Assembly (NCBI GenBank): GCA_947473805.1
Contig: CANJGB010000002.1
Span: 89,192-153,191 of the forward strand
DNA from: Alphaproteobacteria bacterium
GTDB taxonomy: Bacteria; Pseudomonadota; Alphaproteobacteria; Ferrovibrionales; Ferrovibrionaceae
Direction: 5' to 3'
DNA length: 64,000 nt
Shown: piece by piece, positions 35,831 to 43,908 of the stretch
How the letters are laid out: each line of letters opens with the position of its first letter
Numbering within the stretch: the first letter of the stretch is position 1
Program-made: the position numbers and the translations under genes
Notes under the pieces: model-generated
Database searches by the model: none
Seen by the model: only the letters and a program-made list of their open reading frames with translations
What the model was told of the DNA's origin: nothing

Positions 35831-36166
35831 ATGACCGAAAAATCCACTCTTCCCGTCGATCTGGACCATCTTGCGACTTACACGCTGGGCGATGCCGAGC
35901 TGTAGCGCGATTTGGCGCAGGCTTTCACCGAAAGTTGCGACCTTTATCTGCCGGCGCTTGCCGCAGCGGAAACTGCCTATGACTGGAAGCAGGCGACCCA
36001 TGGCCTGAAGGGCGCCTCCCGTGGCATCGGTGCCTTTCGGCTGGGCGATCTGTGCGAAGCGGCGGAACAGGCGAACACCGCTGACAACAATGTCCGCACC
36101 GCGCTGTTAACCCAAATCAGGGCAGCCGCGGCCGAGGCGCAAAGCTTCCTTGCCAACCGGAAATGA
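35831..36166 (+). pseudogene. HPt phosphotransfer protein interrupted by an in-frame TAG
   Basis: The frame begins ATG at 35831 (MTEKSTLPVDLDHL) and continues through the HPt signature ATHGLKGASRGIGAF, with the phosphorylatable His at residue 57, then LCEAAEQA and a C-terminal helix. Codon 25 (35903-35905) is TAG within DAEL-stop-RDLAQAF, where HPt proteins normally carry a hydrophilic residue; one change from CAG (Gln) would restore it. The frame is otherwise unbroken, to 111 residues. An internal TTG at 35912 could restart translation and would still contain the whole phospho-His helix. Sequencing error, recent nonsense mutation and amber readthrough remain possible. Confidence 0.82.
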
Positions 36167-36193
36167 GCATTTTGACCGGGACAAGGCTGTATC

Positions 36194-36203
36194 ATACCGG
36201 TAT
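36194..36203. promoter_or_regulatory. Palindrome ATACCGGTAT
   Basis: A perfect 10-bp palindrome in the gap between the HPt gene and the MBL hydrolase gene. It could be an operator, but 10-bp palindromes also occur by chance in a 64-kb window. Confidence 0.3.
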
Positions 36204-36266
36204 CGTGCGGGTAGCAAGACCTTGGGGGGCTGCAATGTCTGGGTGGCGTAATTTGGCGCCATCTTC

Positions 36267-36280
36267 GTGACGTGCGTCAC
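36267..36280. promoter_or_regulatory. CRP/FNR-like inverted repeat GTGA-N6-TCAC
   Basis: GTGACGTGCGTCAC is a 6+6 inverted repeat and fits the core GTGA-N6-TCAC of cAMP-receptor sites exactly. It lies 86 nt upstream of the MBL hydrolase start in a non-coding stretch, so it could control that gene. A cyclase is encoded at 5.9-8.2 kb, but no CRP-type regulator gene is in the window. Confidence 0.45.
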
Positions 36281-36365
36281 AGCTGGCTTTCTCCATGCTT
36301 GCTATGAGTAACGGTGCCGAAGTTTCGGTAACCGTGAGGCACCCGGGGGGAGGGAGCGGGAAGCA

Positions 36366-37190
36366 ATGAGCTTCAAGGTAAAGTTTTGGGGCGTCCGGGG
36401 CAGTATCGCGACCCCCTCCCCCAATCATACATTTTTCGGCGGCAATACCAGTTGCATCGAGGTGGCGGCCGGTGGTGAGCGCATCATTTTCGATGCCGGT
36501 ACCGGCATCCGCAACCTCGGCCATTGGTTCCAGAAGAAGAACGTCACGCGCGCTCATCTTTTGCTGTCACACACCCATTGGGACCACATCAACGGCTTCC
36601 CGTTCTTCTCGCCCGCCTTCAAGAAGGGCAACGAGTTCCTGATCCGCGCCGGTCACCTTTCTGACATGGGCGGGGTGCACAGTATCCTGTCGCAGCAGAT
36701 GTCCCAGCCGACCTTTCCGGTGCCGATCGAGATCATGGGCGCCAAGCTGGAGTTCGAGGACTTTCGCGCGGGCGACACGTTCATGATCGGCAATGAGGTT
36801 CGCATTCGCACCACGCCGCTGCACCACCCGAACGGCGCCACCGGGTACCGCGTGGAGCACAAAGGCAAGTCGGTCTGCTACATCACCGACACCGAGCACA
36901 TCATCGGCAAGCCGGATCAGAACATCCTGGGCCTCGTCGAGGGTGCCGACCTGATGATTTACGACTCCACCTACACGGACAAGGAATTCCCCTCGAAGAT
37001 AAATTGGGGCCATTCCACCTGGCAGGAGGGCGTGCGCCTGTGCCAGGCCGCGAACGTCGAACAACTGGCCATCTTTCACCACGATCCGGACCACGAGGAT
37101 ATGTTCATGGAGCGCCTCGAGGCAGAGGCCCGCCACGTCTGGACGGGTGCCTTGGTCGCGCGTGAGAACATGCGGATCACGCTGGCCTGA
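36366..37190 (+). CDS. MBL-fold metallohydrolase (phosphodiesterase-like)
   Basis: A 274-residue zinc hydrolase. The metal motif is SHTHWDHINGF (HxHxDH), followed by further metal ligands in TPLHHPNGATGYR, YITDTEH and AIFHHDPDHED. The start KFWGVRGSIATPSPNHTFFGGNTSC is typical of a bacterial branch annotated as class II cyclic-nucleotide phosphodiesterase-like or ribonuclease Z-like. A role in cyclic-nucleotide breakdown is tempting given the CRP-like site, but other phosphodiester substrates are just as likely. Its stop lies 2 nt ahead of the phosphatase start. Confidence 0.9.
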   Translation: MSFKVKFWGVRGSIATPSPNHTFFGGNTSCIEVAAGGERIIFDAGTGIRNLGHWFQKKNVTRAHLLLSHTHWDHINGFPFFSPAFKKGNEFLIRAGHLSDMGGVHSILSQQMSQPTFPVPIEIMGAKLEFEDFRAGDTFMIGNEVRIRTTPLHHPNGATGYRVEHKGKSVCYITDTEHIIGKPDQNILGLVEGADLMIYDSTYTDKEFPSKINWGHSTWQEGVRLCQAANVEQLAIFHHDPDHEDMFMERLEAEARHVWTGALVARENMRITLA

Positions 37191-37192
37191 TC

Positions 37193-37744
37193 TTGGCGCG
37201 TCTGTATCTCGTCCGGCATGGCAAGGCCGCGGCCAGCTATGCCGAGCACCGTGACCCGGGTCTCGATCCAGTGGTGGGGATGGGGCAGGCCGAGACCGTC
37301 GCCGCCCGGCTGGCACCATTGGGGCCGCTTCAGATCATTTCCTCGCCGATGCAGCGGGCCCGCGAGACCGCGGCGCCTCTGGCGCGGCTCTGGGGCGTGG
37401 CACCGTTAATCGAGCCACGCATTTCCGAAATACCGGCGCCGGTCGATGATCCGGTCGCCCGTGCTGGATGGTTGCGGGAGGCGATGAAGGGGACCTGGTC
37501 GGCCCTGGGACCGCTACAGCGGCAATGGCGCCTGGACGTGCTTGCAGCGCTGAAGGCGATTACTGCCGATACGGTGCTGTTCTCACACTATGTGCCGATC
37601 AATGCCGCCGCCGGCGCCACGCAGGGCACGGACGCAATGCGGATTTTCGCTCCGGATTATTGCTCGGTGACGATTATCGAAAATGACGCAGGGGAATTAA
37701 GGCTGGTGGAGCTTGGCCAAGCCGCCGAGACCAAGATTCTTTAG
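37193..37744 (+). CDS. Histidine phosphatase (SixA-like)
   Basis: A 183-residue phosphatase. The catalytic RHG is at the extreme N-terminus (LYLVRHGKAA), so the TTG at 37193 must be the start. SSPMQRARETAAPL and the distal FSHYVPINAAAG complete the active site. SixA removes phosphate from HPt histidines; a hybrid kinase and a broken HPt gene lie within 5 kb, but broader sugar or metabolite phosphatase activity is also possible. It is 2 nt from the MBL gene, so co-transcribed. Confidence 0.88.
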   Translation: MARLYLVRHGKAAASYAEHRDPGLDPVVGMGQAETVAARLAPLGPLQIISSPMQRARETAAPLARLWGVAPLIEPRISEIPAPVDDPVARAGWLREAMKGTWSALGPLQRQWRLDVLAALKAITADTVLFSHYVPINAAAGATQGTDAMRIFAPDYCSVTIIENDAGELRLVELGQAAETKIL

Positions 37745-37819
37745 TTGGCGGGCGGGCAGGGTAGGGGTATAGACGAAACCGGTTGTTTAACCTCAATATC
37801 CACACCGAAAGCGCGGTAA

Positions 37820-38296
37820 ATGAAAACGTCGCCGAACGTGGTCCCGTTGCCCCAGGCCGATGGCCAGAAGCCGGTTAGTCCCGCCGGTTATCGCCTTGAG
37901 AGCCAGGTTGGACATCTGTTGCGCCGCGCCCACCAGCGCGCCACGTCGATCTTCCAGACCACGATAGGGGACCCCAACGTCACGCCGACGCAGTATGCCG
38001 CCCTGGTCAAGCTGCATGATCTCGGGGAGCTGTCGCAGAACCATCTTGGCCGTCTGACCGCGATGGACCCCGCCACGACGCAGGGCGTGATTCGTCGCCT
38101 GCGCGACCGGGGTCTGATCGAGGCGCGCCCCGATCCGAATGACCGTCGCCGGACGCTGCTCAAGCTGACTGCCGCCGGCAACAAGGTCCTGTCGCGCCTG
38201 ATCGGCAACGGCCCCAAGGTCAGTGAATTGACCCTGGACCCGCTTTCCGCCGAGGAACAGCAGACCTTCCTGGCCCTGCTGCGCCGGCTGGGCTGA
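37820..38296 (+). CDS. MarR-family transcriptional regulator
   Basis: A 158-residue winged-helix regulator. Helix-turn-helix and wing are in LGELSQNHLGRLTAMDPATTQGVIRRLRDRGLIEARPDPNDRRRTLLKLT. Its stop (TGA) directly abuts the ATG of the reductase gene, so the two are co-expressed, and it probably represses its own operon in response to a small aromatic or oxidant ligand. Confidence 0.94.
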   Translation: MKTSPNVVPLPQADGQKPVSPAGYRLESQVGHLLRRAHQRATSIFQTTIGDPNVTPTQYAALVKLHDLGELSQNHLGRLTAMDPATTQGVIRRLRDRGLIEARPDPNDRRRTLLKLTAAGNKVLSRLIGNGPKVSELTLDPLSAEEQQTFLALLRRLG

Positions 38297-39115
38297 ATGA
38301 ACGCCCAGGTTCAGCAGGCGGACGCACCCAAGCGCGCGCCCACTGGCAACTACAATCATGAGACTGTGCTGACGGTTCATCACTGGACCGACACGCTGTT
38401 CAGCTTCACGACCACCCGCGATCCTTCACTCCGCTTCGTCAGCGGCCAGTTTGCGATGATCGGTCTTGAAGTAGATAGCAGGCCGCTGGTCCGTGCCTAT
38501 TCGATGGTCAGTCCGAGTTGGGCCGACACGCTCGAATTCTTCAGCATCAAGGTCCAGAACGGTCCGCTGACCTCGCGTCTGCAGCATCTGAAGGTGGGGG
38601 ATACCGTACTCGTCGGCCGCAAGCCGACGGGCACCCTGCTGCTGGACAATCTCCTGCCCGGCAAGACGCTGTACCTGCTCAGCACCGGCACCGGCCTGGC
38701 GCCGTTCCTCAGCGTGGTGCGCGATCCGGAAACGTACGAGCGTTACGACCGCGTGGTGCTGACGCACACCTGCCGCAACGTCGCCGAACTGGCCTATGAG
38801 GACATGCTGACCCTGCAGCTGCCAGCTGACGACTTCCTGGGCGAGGCGGTGCGCGCCAAGCTGGTTTATTATCCGACCGTGACGCGCGAACCGTTCCGCA
38901 ATCAGGGCCGCATAACTGACCTGATCCGCAGCGGCAAGCTGGCCGCCGACCTCGGCCTGCCGCAGATCGACCGCGAGAATGACCGCGTCATGCTGTGCGG
39001 CAGCCCGGAAATGCTGACCGAGACCAAGGCCCTGCTCGAAGGCCTCGGCTTCAAGGAGGGCAACATGTCCGAGCCCGGCCATTTTGTCATCGAAAAGGCC
39101 TTCGTCGAGAAGTAG
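38297..39115 (+). CDS. fpr: Ferredoxin-NADP+ reductase
   Basis: A 272-residue plant-type FNR of the bacterial subclass. The FAD motif RAYSMVSP, the NADP loop STGTGLAPFLSV and the MLCGSPEMLTETKALLEGLGF segment are present, and the C-terminus GHFVIEKAFVEK matches alphaproteobacterial Fpr. It exchanges electrons between NADPH and ferredoxin or flavodoxin, often in oxidative stress. It starts immediately after the MarR stop and is followed by a strong terminator. Confidence 0.94.
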   Translation: MNAQVQQADAPKRAPTGNYNHETVLTVHHWTDTLFSFTTTRDPSLRFVSGQFAMIGLEVDSRPLVRAYSMVSPSWADTLEFFSIKVQNGPLTSRLQHLKVGDTVLVGRKPTGTLLLDNLLPGKTLYLLSTGTGLAPFLSVVRDPETYERYDRVVLTHTCRNVAELAYEDMLTLQLPADDFLGEAVRAKLVYYPTVTREPFRNQGRITDLIRSGKLAADLGLPQIDRENDRVMLCGSPEMLTETKALLEGLGFKEGNMSEPGHFVIEKAFVEK

Positions 39116-39140
39116 TCGCCGGCAGCGGGTGTAAAGAAAA

Positions 39141-39174
39141 CGGCTCCGGAAGCGATTCCGGGGCCGCTGCTTTT
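39141..39174. terminator. Rho-independent terminator with GCGA tetraloop, between convergent genes
   Basis: An 11-bp stem (CGGCTCCGGAA / TTCCGGGGCCG, one G-T wobble) with a GNRA-type loop GCGA, followed by CTGCTTTT. It lies 25 nt after the reductase stop and 9 nt before the dienelactone hydrolase stop on the other strand. The T-run is on the + side, so it best terminates the marR-fpr transcript. Confidence 0.8.
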
Positions 39175-39182
39175 GATCCCGG

Positions 39183-40073
39183 CTAGGTGCGGACGTTTTT
39201 GTTGAAGAAATCCAGCGTGCGCTGCCAGGCCAGTTTCGCCGCCGCCTCGACATAGCGGGGCGTCGTGTCGTTGTGGAAGCCGTGCATCGTGCCGGGATAG
39301 ACGAGGCTCTCGAATTTTACCCCCGCCGCCGTCAGCGCGGACTCGAACGCGGCTCGTCCGGGATTCACGAAATCGTCGTTTTCCGCGTAGTGCAGCAGCA
39401 GCGCCGCCTTGATCTTGGGTACGTTTTCGGCACTTGGCGACGGGCCGTAGAACGGCGCGCTGGCCGCGAGGTCGGGCATGCGGACAGCCAAGGTCAACGC
39501 CACGCCGCCGCCGGCGCAGAACCCGGTCGCGCCGATCTTGCCGGTGCATTCGGGGCGCGCCTTCAGATATTCGGCCGCCGCCACCATGTCTTCGATCCGC
39601 TTCGGGCCGTCGAGCTGCCGGTACATCTGCGCGGCCTTTTCCTCGTCGCCGGGGTAGCCGCCAAGCGTCGTCAGGGCATCCGGCGCGAAGGCGGCGAAGT
39701 TGGCGAGCGCCAGCCGGCGGGCGACGTCCTCGATATAGGGGTTGAGCCCGCGATTCTCATGGATCACGACCACGCCCGGCAGCTTGCTGGTAGCGTTTGC
39801 CGGCCGGGCTAAATAGCCCTTTACGGTGCCGGTACCTTGCGGCGAGAGGTAGGTCTGGTATTCCGCCTTGATGCGGTTGTCATCTTTCGCGACCTGCTGG
39901 GCGAAGGCGTAATTGGGCTTGAGCATTTCCAGCATTGCCGCAGCGGAAACGCCGCCGACTGCATACTTCGCCGCCCGGTCCAGAAAGCCGCGGCGATCCA
40001 GCCCACCGTGCACGTAGCTATTGAAAAGGTTCATGACCTCCGGCGGGAAGTCGGCAATCGTTTTTCTTTCCAT
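39183..40073 (-). CDS. Dienelactone hydrolase family protein with Tat-like signal
   Basis: A 296-residue alpha/beta hydrolase. The catalytic Cys is in GFCAGGG, the Asp in YAENDDFVNPG and the His in MHGFHNDTTP, the Cys-Asp-His triad of dienelactone hydrolases. The first ~55 residues extend the family core and hold GLDRRGFLDRAAKYAVGG, a twin-arginine-like export motif. GGGAGAAG precedes the ATG at 40073. Such exported members are common in Alphaproteobacteria and may act on lactones or esters in the periplasm. It is divergent from the molybdenum hydroxylase operon. Confidence 0.9.
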   Translation of the reverse strand: MERKTIADFPPEVMNLFNSYVHGGLDRRGFLDRAAKYAVGGVSAAAMLEMLKPNYAFAQQVAKDDNRIKAEYQTYLSPQGTGTVKGYLARPANATSKLPGVVVIHENRGLNPYIEDVARRLALANFAAFAPDALTTLGGYPGDEEKAAQMYRQLDGPKRIEDMVAAAEYLKARPECTGKIGATGFCAGGGVALTLAVRMPDLAASAPFYGPSPSAENVPKIKAALLLHYAENDDFVNPGRAAFESALTAAGVKFESLVYPGTMHGFHNDTTPRYVEAAAKLAWQRTLDFFNKNVRT

Positions 40074-40220
40074 TCTTCTTCTCCCTGTTAGTCGTTGCGG
40101 GGGTGATCCTACGCGACTGTTAACAGGCGAGAAGAGGCAAAAGTCCGGTGTGGAACAAGAAAAGCGCCTCTTCGCCAACTGCCTCTTGACGCCGCCCGGC
40201 GCACCGTAAACCCTTGCTCC

Positions 40221-41057
40221 ATGGGAGATTATGTTCGGCCGGCCGGCCTTGACGAGGCCTTGGAGCATCTGGCGCGCCGGCCATACGCCGTCGTGGCGGG
40301 GGCGACCGACCTTTATCCCGCCCATGTGGGCCGTTCGCTTCAAGGCCACCTGCTCGACATTAGCGGCATTCTGACCTTGCGTGGGATCGTCCGTCACGAC
40401 GACCACTGGCGCATCGGCGCGACGACGACCTGGTCCGACCTGATCGCCGCCGACCTGCCGCCCTTGTTTGACGGCCTGAAACAGGCGGCGCGGGAGATCG
40501 GCGGGCGGCAGATCCAGAATGCCGGCACGCTCGGCGGCAATATCTGCAACGCCTCGCCGGCAGCGGATGGCGTGCCGCCATTACTGGCGCTGGATGCAGA
40601 GGTCGAACTGGCGAGTGTCGATGGCATGGTGCGCCTGCCGCTCGCCGCGTTCGTTAACCGCAGCCGGTCAACTGCGCGGAAGCGGGGGCAGCTTCTGACT
40701 GGGATCCTGGTGCCGCAGCCGGCGCTTCCATGCCGTTCCGCCTTCGCGAAACTCGGTGCGCGGCGCTACCTGGTGATTTCCATCGCCTCGGTGGCAGCGA
40801 TGATCGAAATCGACTGCGGACTTGTTTCGCGCGCGCGTGTGGCCGTGGGCGCGTGCTCGCCGGTGCCCTGCCGGCTGCCGGAGCTTGAGGCGGCGCTGCG
40901 GGGGGCGGTGTTGGACAAGCGTCTGGGCGACTGCGTGACTGAATCCCACTTGGCCGCCTTGGCGCCCATCGACGACATTCGTGCCGATGCATCCTATCGG
41001 CGCGCGGCGGTAACAGTGATGGTGCGGCGCATCCTGAACCAATTGGGCCCCGCATGA
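40221..41057 (+). CDS. Molybdenum hydroxylase FAD-binding subunit (CoxM/XdhB type)
   Basis: A 278-residue FAD subunit. The FAD loops are VVAGATDLYP and IGGRQIQNAGTLGGNICNASPAAD, as in xanthine dehydrogenase and CO dehydrogenase medium subunits. It accepts electrons from the iron-sulfur domain of the partner. The gene overlaps the large-subunit gene by ATGA and begins a two-gene operon. Confidence 0.94.
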   Translation: MGDYVRPAGLDEALEHLARRPYAVVAGATDLYPAHVGRSLQGHLLDISGILTLRGIVRHDDHWRIGATTTWSDLIAADLPPLFDGLKQAAREIGGRQIQNAGTLGGNICNASPAADGVPPLLALDAEVELASVDGMVRLPLAAFVNRSRSTARKRGQLLTGILVPQPALPCRSAFAKLGARRYLVISIASVAAMIEIDCGLVSRARVAVGACSPVPCRLPELEAALRGAVLDKRLGDCVTESHLAALAPIDDIRADASYRRAAVTVMVRRILNQLGPA

Positions 41058-43759
41058 CCTTGCCCCTCCGCATCGTCGTCAACGGGTCGCCAGTATTTTA
41101 TGAGGGCGCGCCTGGCCGCCGGTTGTCCGATGTATTGCGTCACGACCTGGGACTGACAGGGACGAAGACCGGCTGCGACGCCGGCGACTGCGGCGCATGT
41201 ACGGTATTGCTCGACGGCCAACAGGTTTGCGCCTGCCTGGTGCCGATGGGCCAACTCGCCAATCGCGGCGTGGTAACAGTCGAAGGGCTTGGCGCGCACG
41301 GCGCCCTGTCGCGTCTGCAAAAGGCTTTTCACAAACACGGCGCGGCGCAGTGCGGTGCCTGCACGCCAGGCATGCTGATGGCGGCGGTGGAGTTGCTGGC
41401 CCAGCGCACCGCGCCAACTCGAACGGAGGTCGAGGACGCCATCGGTGGCGTGCTATGTCGCTGCACCGGCTATGTGAAGATCATCGACGCCGTGCTCGAT
41501 GCGGTCTCAATCGACGTCGCAATATCTGCTGGGCCGGCCGTTGGCACCGCCGTTGGCGCGTCGGTTCTCAAGGTCGACGGACTGGCTAAGATCACCGGCG
41601 TCGAGAAATTCGGGGCAGATGGCATACCCGCCGATGCGCTGTGGTTGCGTGTCGTGCGGTCGCCACATCACCGCGCCACGTTTACGCTCGGCGATATGAC
41701 GGCCTTTACTATGGCCCGCGGGCTGGTGCGCATCCTGACTGCCGCTGATGTCCCGGCAAATGCCTTCAGCATTTTTCCAGAACTGCGCGACCAGCCGGTC
41801 CTGGCCAATGGCGAGGTGCGCTATCGCGGTGATGCGGTCCTGGCGCTCGTTGGTTCGCGCGCGGTTCTCGAAGACATTGCCGATGACGAGCTGCCTATCG
41901 CATGGACGCCGTTGCCGCCATTGCTCGGCTTTGCCGCTGCGGACGCACGGCTCGTCCATGCCGACCGCCCCGGAAACCTGCTAGTAGAAGGCAGGGTGGT
42001 CCGCGGTGATGCGACCGTCGCCGCTGCCTATACGGCAGAAGTGAGTATCGAAACTACCTTTGTCGAACATGCCTATATCGAGCCGGAGGCCGGCTGGGCG
42101 CGGCGTGAAGGTGATCGGCTGGTTATCCACGTCTCCACCCAGTCTCCATTCCTTGACCGCGATGAGACCGCCCATGTGCTGGGCCTCCCGCCCGACCAGG
42201 TGGTGATTGCGCCCACTGCCTGCGGCGGCGGCTTCGGCGGCAAGCTCGACCTCTCGGTACAGCCGCTCGTTGGTCTTGAGGCCTGGCTGCTCGACCGGCC
42301 GGTGGCCTGCGTCTATTCGCGTCCGGAAAGCATGATGGCCAGCACCAAGCGCCATCCCGCCGCCATCACCACCCGCATGGGCTGCGATGCGGACGGGATA
42401 TTGCTGTCGTGCCGCGTCGAGGCGCGCTTCGATACCGGCGCCTATGCCAGCTGGGGACCGACGGTCGCGAACCGCGTACCGATCCACGCACCCGGGCCGT
42501 ATCGGGTGCCGAATGTCGCCACCCACGCCGTCGCCCTGCACAGCAATGGCCCACCGGCGGGTGCCTTTCGCGGCTTCGGCGTGCCGCAGGCGGCGCTGGC
42601 GCACGAGGCGGCAATGGACCAACTGGCCAGGCGCCTCGGCATCGACCGGCTGGAGTTTCGTTATCGCAACGCCTTGCGGTCCGGCGACAGCACGCCAACC
42701 GGTCAGGTGCTGGAACATTCGGTCGGCCTGCGCGCCTGTATCGACGCGATGCGCCCGCACTGGAAACGGCTGCTCGCGGACTGTGCAATCATCAACGCGC
42801 AGGAGACCCATCTGCGTCGCGGCGCCGGCATTGCCTGCATGTGGTACGGCATTGGCAACACGTCGATCAGCAATCCCTCGACCATGCGCATCGCGCTCCG
42901 CCGCGACGGCCGGGTGGTGCTGCTCAACGGCGCGGTTGATATCGGCCAGGGCTCGAACACCGTCCTGGCGCAAATCGCCGCGGATGCCCTCGGTGTGACG
43001 CTGGATCACATCGATGTCGTTATGGGGCAGACCGATCTGGCCGCCGATGCCGGCAAAACTTCAGCTTCGCGACAGACGTTTGTATCCGGCAAGGCGACCG
43101 AACTTGCGGCGCTTGCTTTGCGGCAAAAGATTCTACGCCTGGTCAACGCCGATGACACGGCGCATATCCATTTTGAGGATGACAGCGTCGTTATCGACGA
43201 CGGTACGCTGCGTCATCGTCTCGATCTTGGCCGTCTTGATGCCGATGCCTTGGACCACGTACTGGTGGGCGAGGGACGCTTCGATCCGCTCTCGGGCCCA
43301 CTCGACGAACATGGCCAGGGTCAGCCCTATGCCACCTATGCCTTCGGCGCGCAGATTGCGGTGGTTGAGGTGGACGTCGAACTGGGCACGACGCGGGTGG
43401 TGAAAATCGTTGCCGCGCATGACGTCGGAAAGGCGATCAATCCGCAGCAGGTCATGGGGCAGATCCACGGTGGCGTGGCGCAGGGCATCGGCATGGCGCT
43501 GATGGAAGCCTATGTCCCCGGCCGCACCGAAAACCTGCACGACTATCTTATCCCCACGGCGGGGGATGTGCCCGATATCGAGTGTCTGCTGATCGAGGAT
43601 GCCGAGCCTCTCGGTCCATCAGGCGCAAAGGGCGTGGGCGAACCAGGGCTTATCGCCACCGCACCGGCGATTCTCGGCGCCATCGAACATGCGGTGGGAA
43701 TACGTCCGGACGTCTTGCCGGTATTGCCACATCGTCTGTACGCGTTGCTTCGCGGCTGA
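41054..43759 (+). CDS. Molybdenum hydroxylase, fused iron-sulfur plus molybdopterin subunit
   Basis: A 901-residue fusion. Residues 1-160 form the small subunit with two 2Fe-2S clusters: plant-type Cys41, 46, 49 and 61, and the all-helical Cys100, 103, 135 and 137. Residues ~170-895 form the molybdopterin subunit with ACGGGFGGK, GAFRGFGVPQAALAHE and the catalytic Glu in GAKGVGEPGL. Small and large subunits are usually separate, so the chain is uncommon but known. There is no obvious Arg/Glu pattern for xanthine, so the substrate may be an aldehyde or N-heterocycle. Maturation (XdhC-type) genes are not in view. Confidence 0.93.
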   Translation: MTLPLRIVVNGSPVFYEGAPGRRLSDVLRHDLGLTGTKTGCDAGDCGACTVLLDGQQVCACLVPMGQLANRGVVTVEGLGAHGALSRLQKAFHKHGAAQCGACTPGMLMAAVELLAQRTAPTRTEVEDAIGGVLCRCTGYVKIIDAVLDAVSIDVAISAGPAVGTAVGASVLKVDGLAKITGVEKFGADGIPADALWLRVVRSPHHRATFTLGDMTAFTMARGLVRILTAADVPANAFSIFPELRDQPVLANGEVRYRGDAVLALVGSRAVLEDIADDELPIAWTPLPPLLGFAAADARLVHADRPGNLLVEGRVVRGDATVAAAYTAEVSIETTFVEHAYIEPEAGWARREGDRLVIHVSTQSPFLDRDETAHVLGLPPDQVVIAPTACGGGFGGKLDLSVQPLVGLEAWLLDRPVACVYSRPESMMASTKRHPAAITTRMGCDADGILLSCRVEARFDTGAYASWGPTVANRVPIHAPGPYRVPNVATHAVALHSNGPPAGAFRGFGVPQAALAHEAAMDQLARRLGIDRLEFRYRNALRSGDSTPTGQVLEHSVGLRACIDAMRPHWKRLLADCAIINAQETHLRRGAGIACMWYGIGNTSISNPSTMRIALRRDGRVVLLNGAVDIGQGSNTVLAQIAADALGVTLDHIDVVMGQTDLAADAGKTSASRQTFVSGKATELAALALRQKILRLVNADDTAHIHFEDDSVVIDDGTLRHRLDLGRLDADALDHVLVGEGRFDPLSGPLDEHGQGQPYATYAFGAQIAVVEVDVELGTTRVVKIVAAHDVGKAINPQQVMGQIHGGVAQGIGMALMEAYVPGRTENLHDYLIPTAGDVPDIECLLIEDAEPLGPSGAKGVGEPGLIATAPAILGAIEHAVGIRPDVLPVLPHRLYALLRG

Positions 43760-43786
43760 CGCTGCGTAAAGCAAGGCGCATGCATT

Positions 43787-43825
43787 CGTAGGCACTCGTT
43801 CCACTGCCTATGAGACGCGATTTTT
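43787..43825 (+). terminator. Possible terminator after the molybdenum hydroxylase operon
   Basis: An 8-bp stem CGTAGGCA / TGCCTATG (one G-T pair) with a 10-base loop, followed after 8 nt by TTTTT. The stem is short and the T-run is offset, so termination is only plausible. Confidence 0.35.
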
Positions 43826-43908
43826 GCACGTACGGCTCGCAATGACGCGCCTATAGTGCGGTCCTTGAGGCCCGCCTCCGCGCCGGCCATCGCCTGACGG
43901 AGACATCC

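Noticed and set aside
36194..36203. ATACCGGTAT palindrome as a definite operator
   Set aside because: A single 10-bp palindrome without a second copy or conservation evidence is within chance expectation for this length; kept only as a low-confidence site.
41054..41560. Iron-sulfur domain as a separate ferredoxin gene with a missed stop
   Set aside because: The frame runs without a break into the molybdopterin domain, and no start or ribosome site lies between them, so a genuine fusion is the simpler reading.
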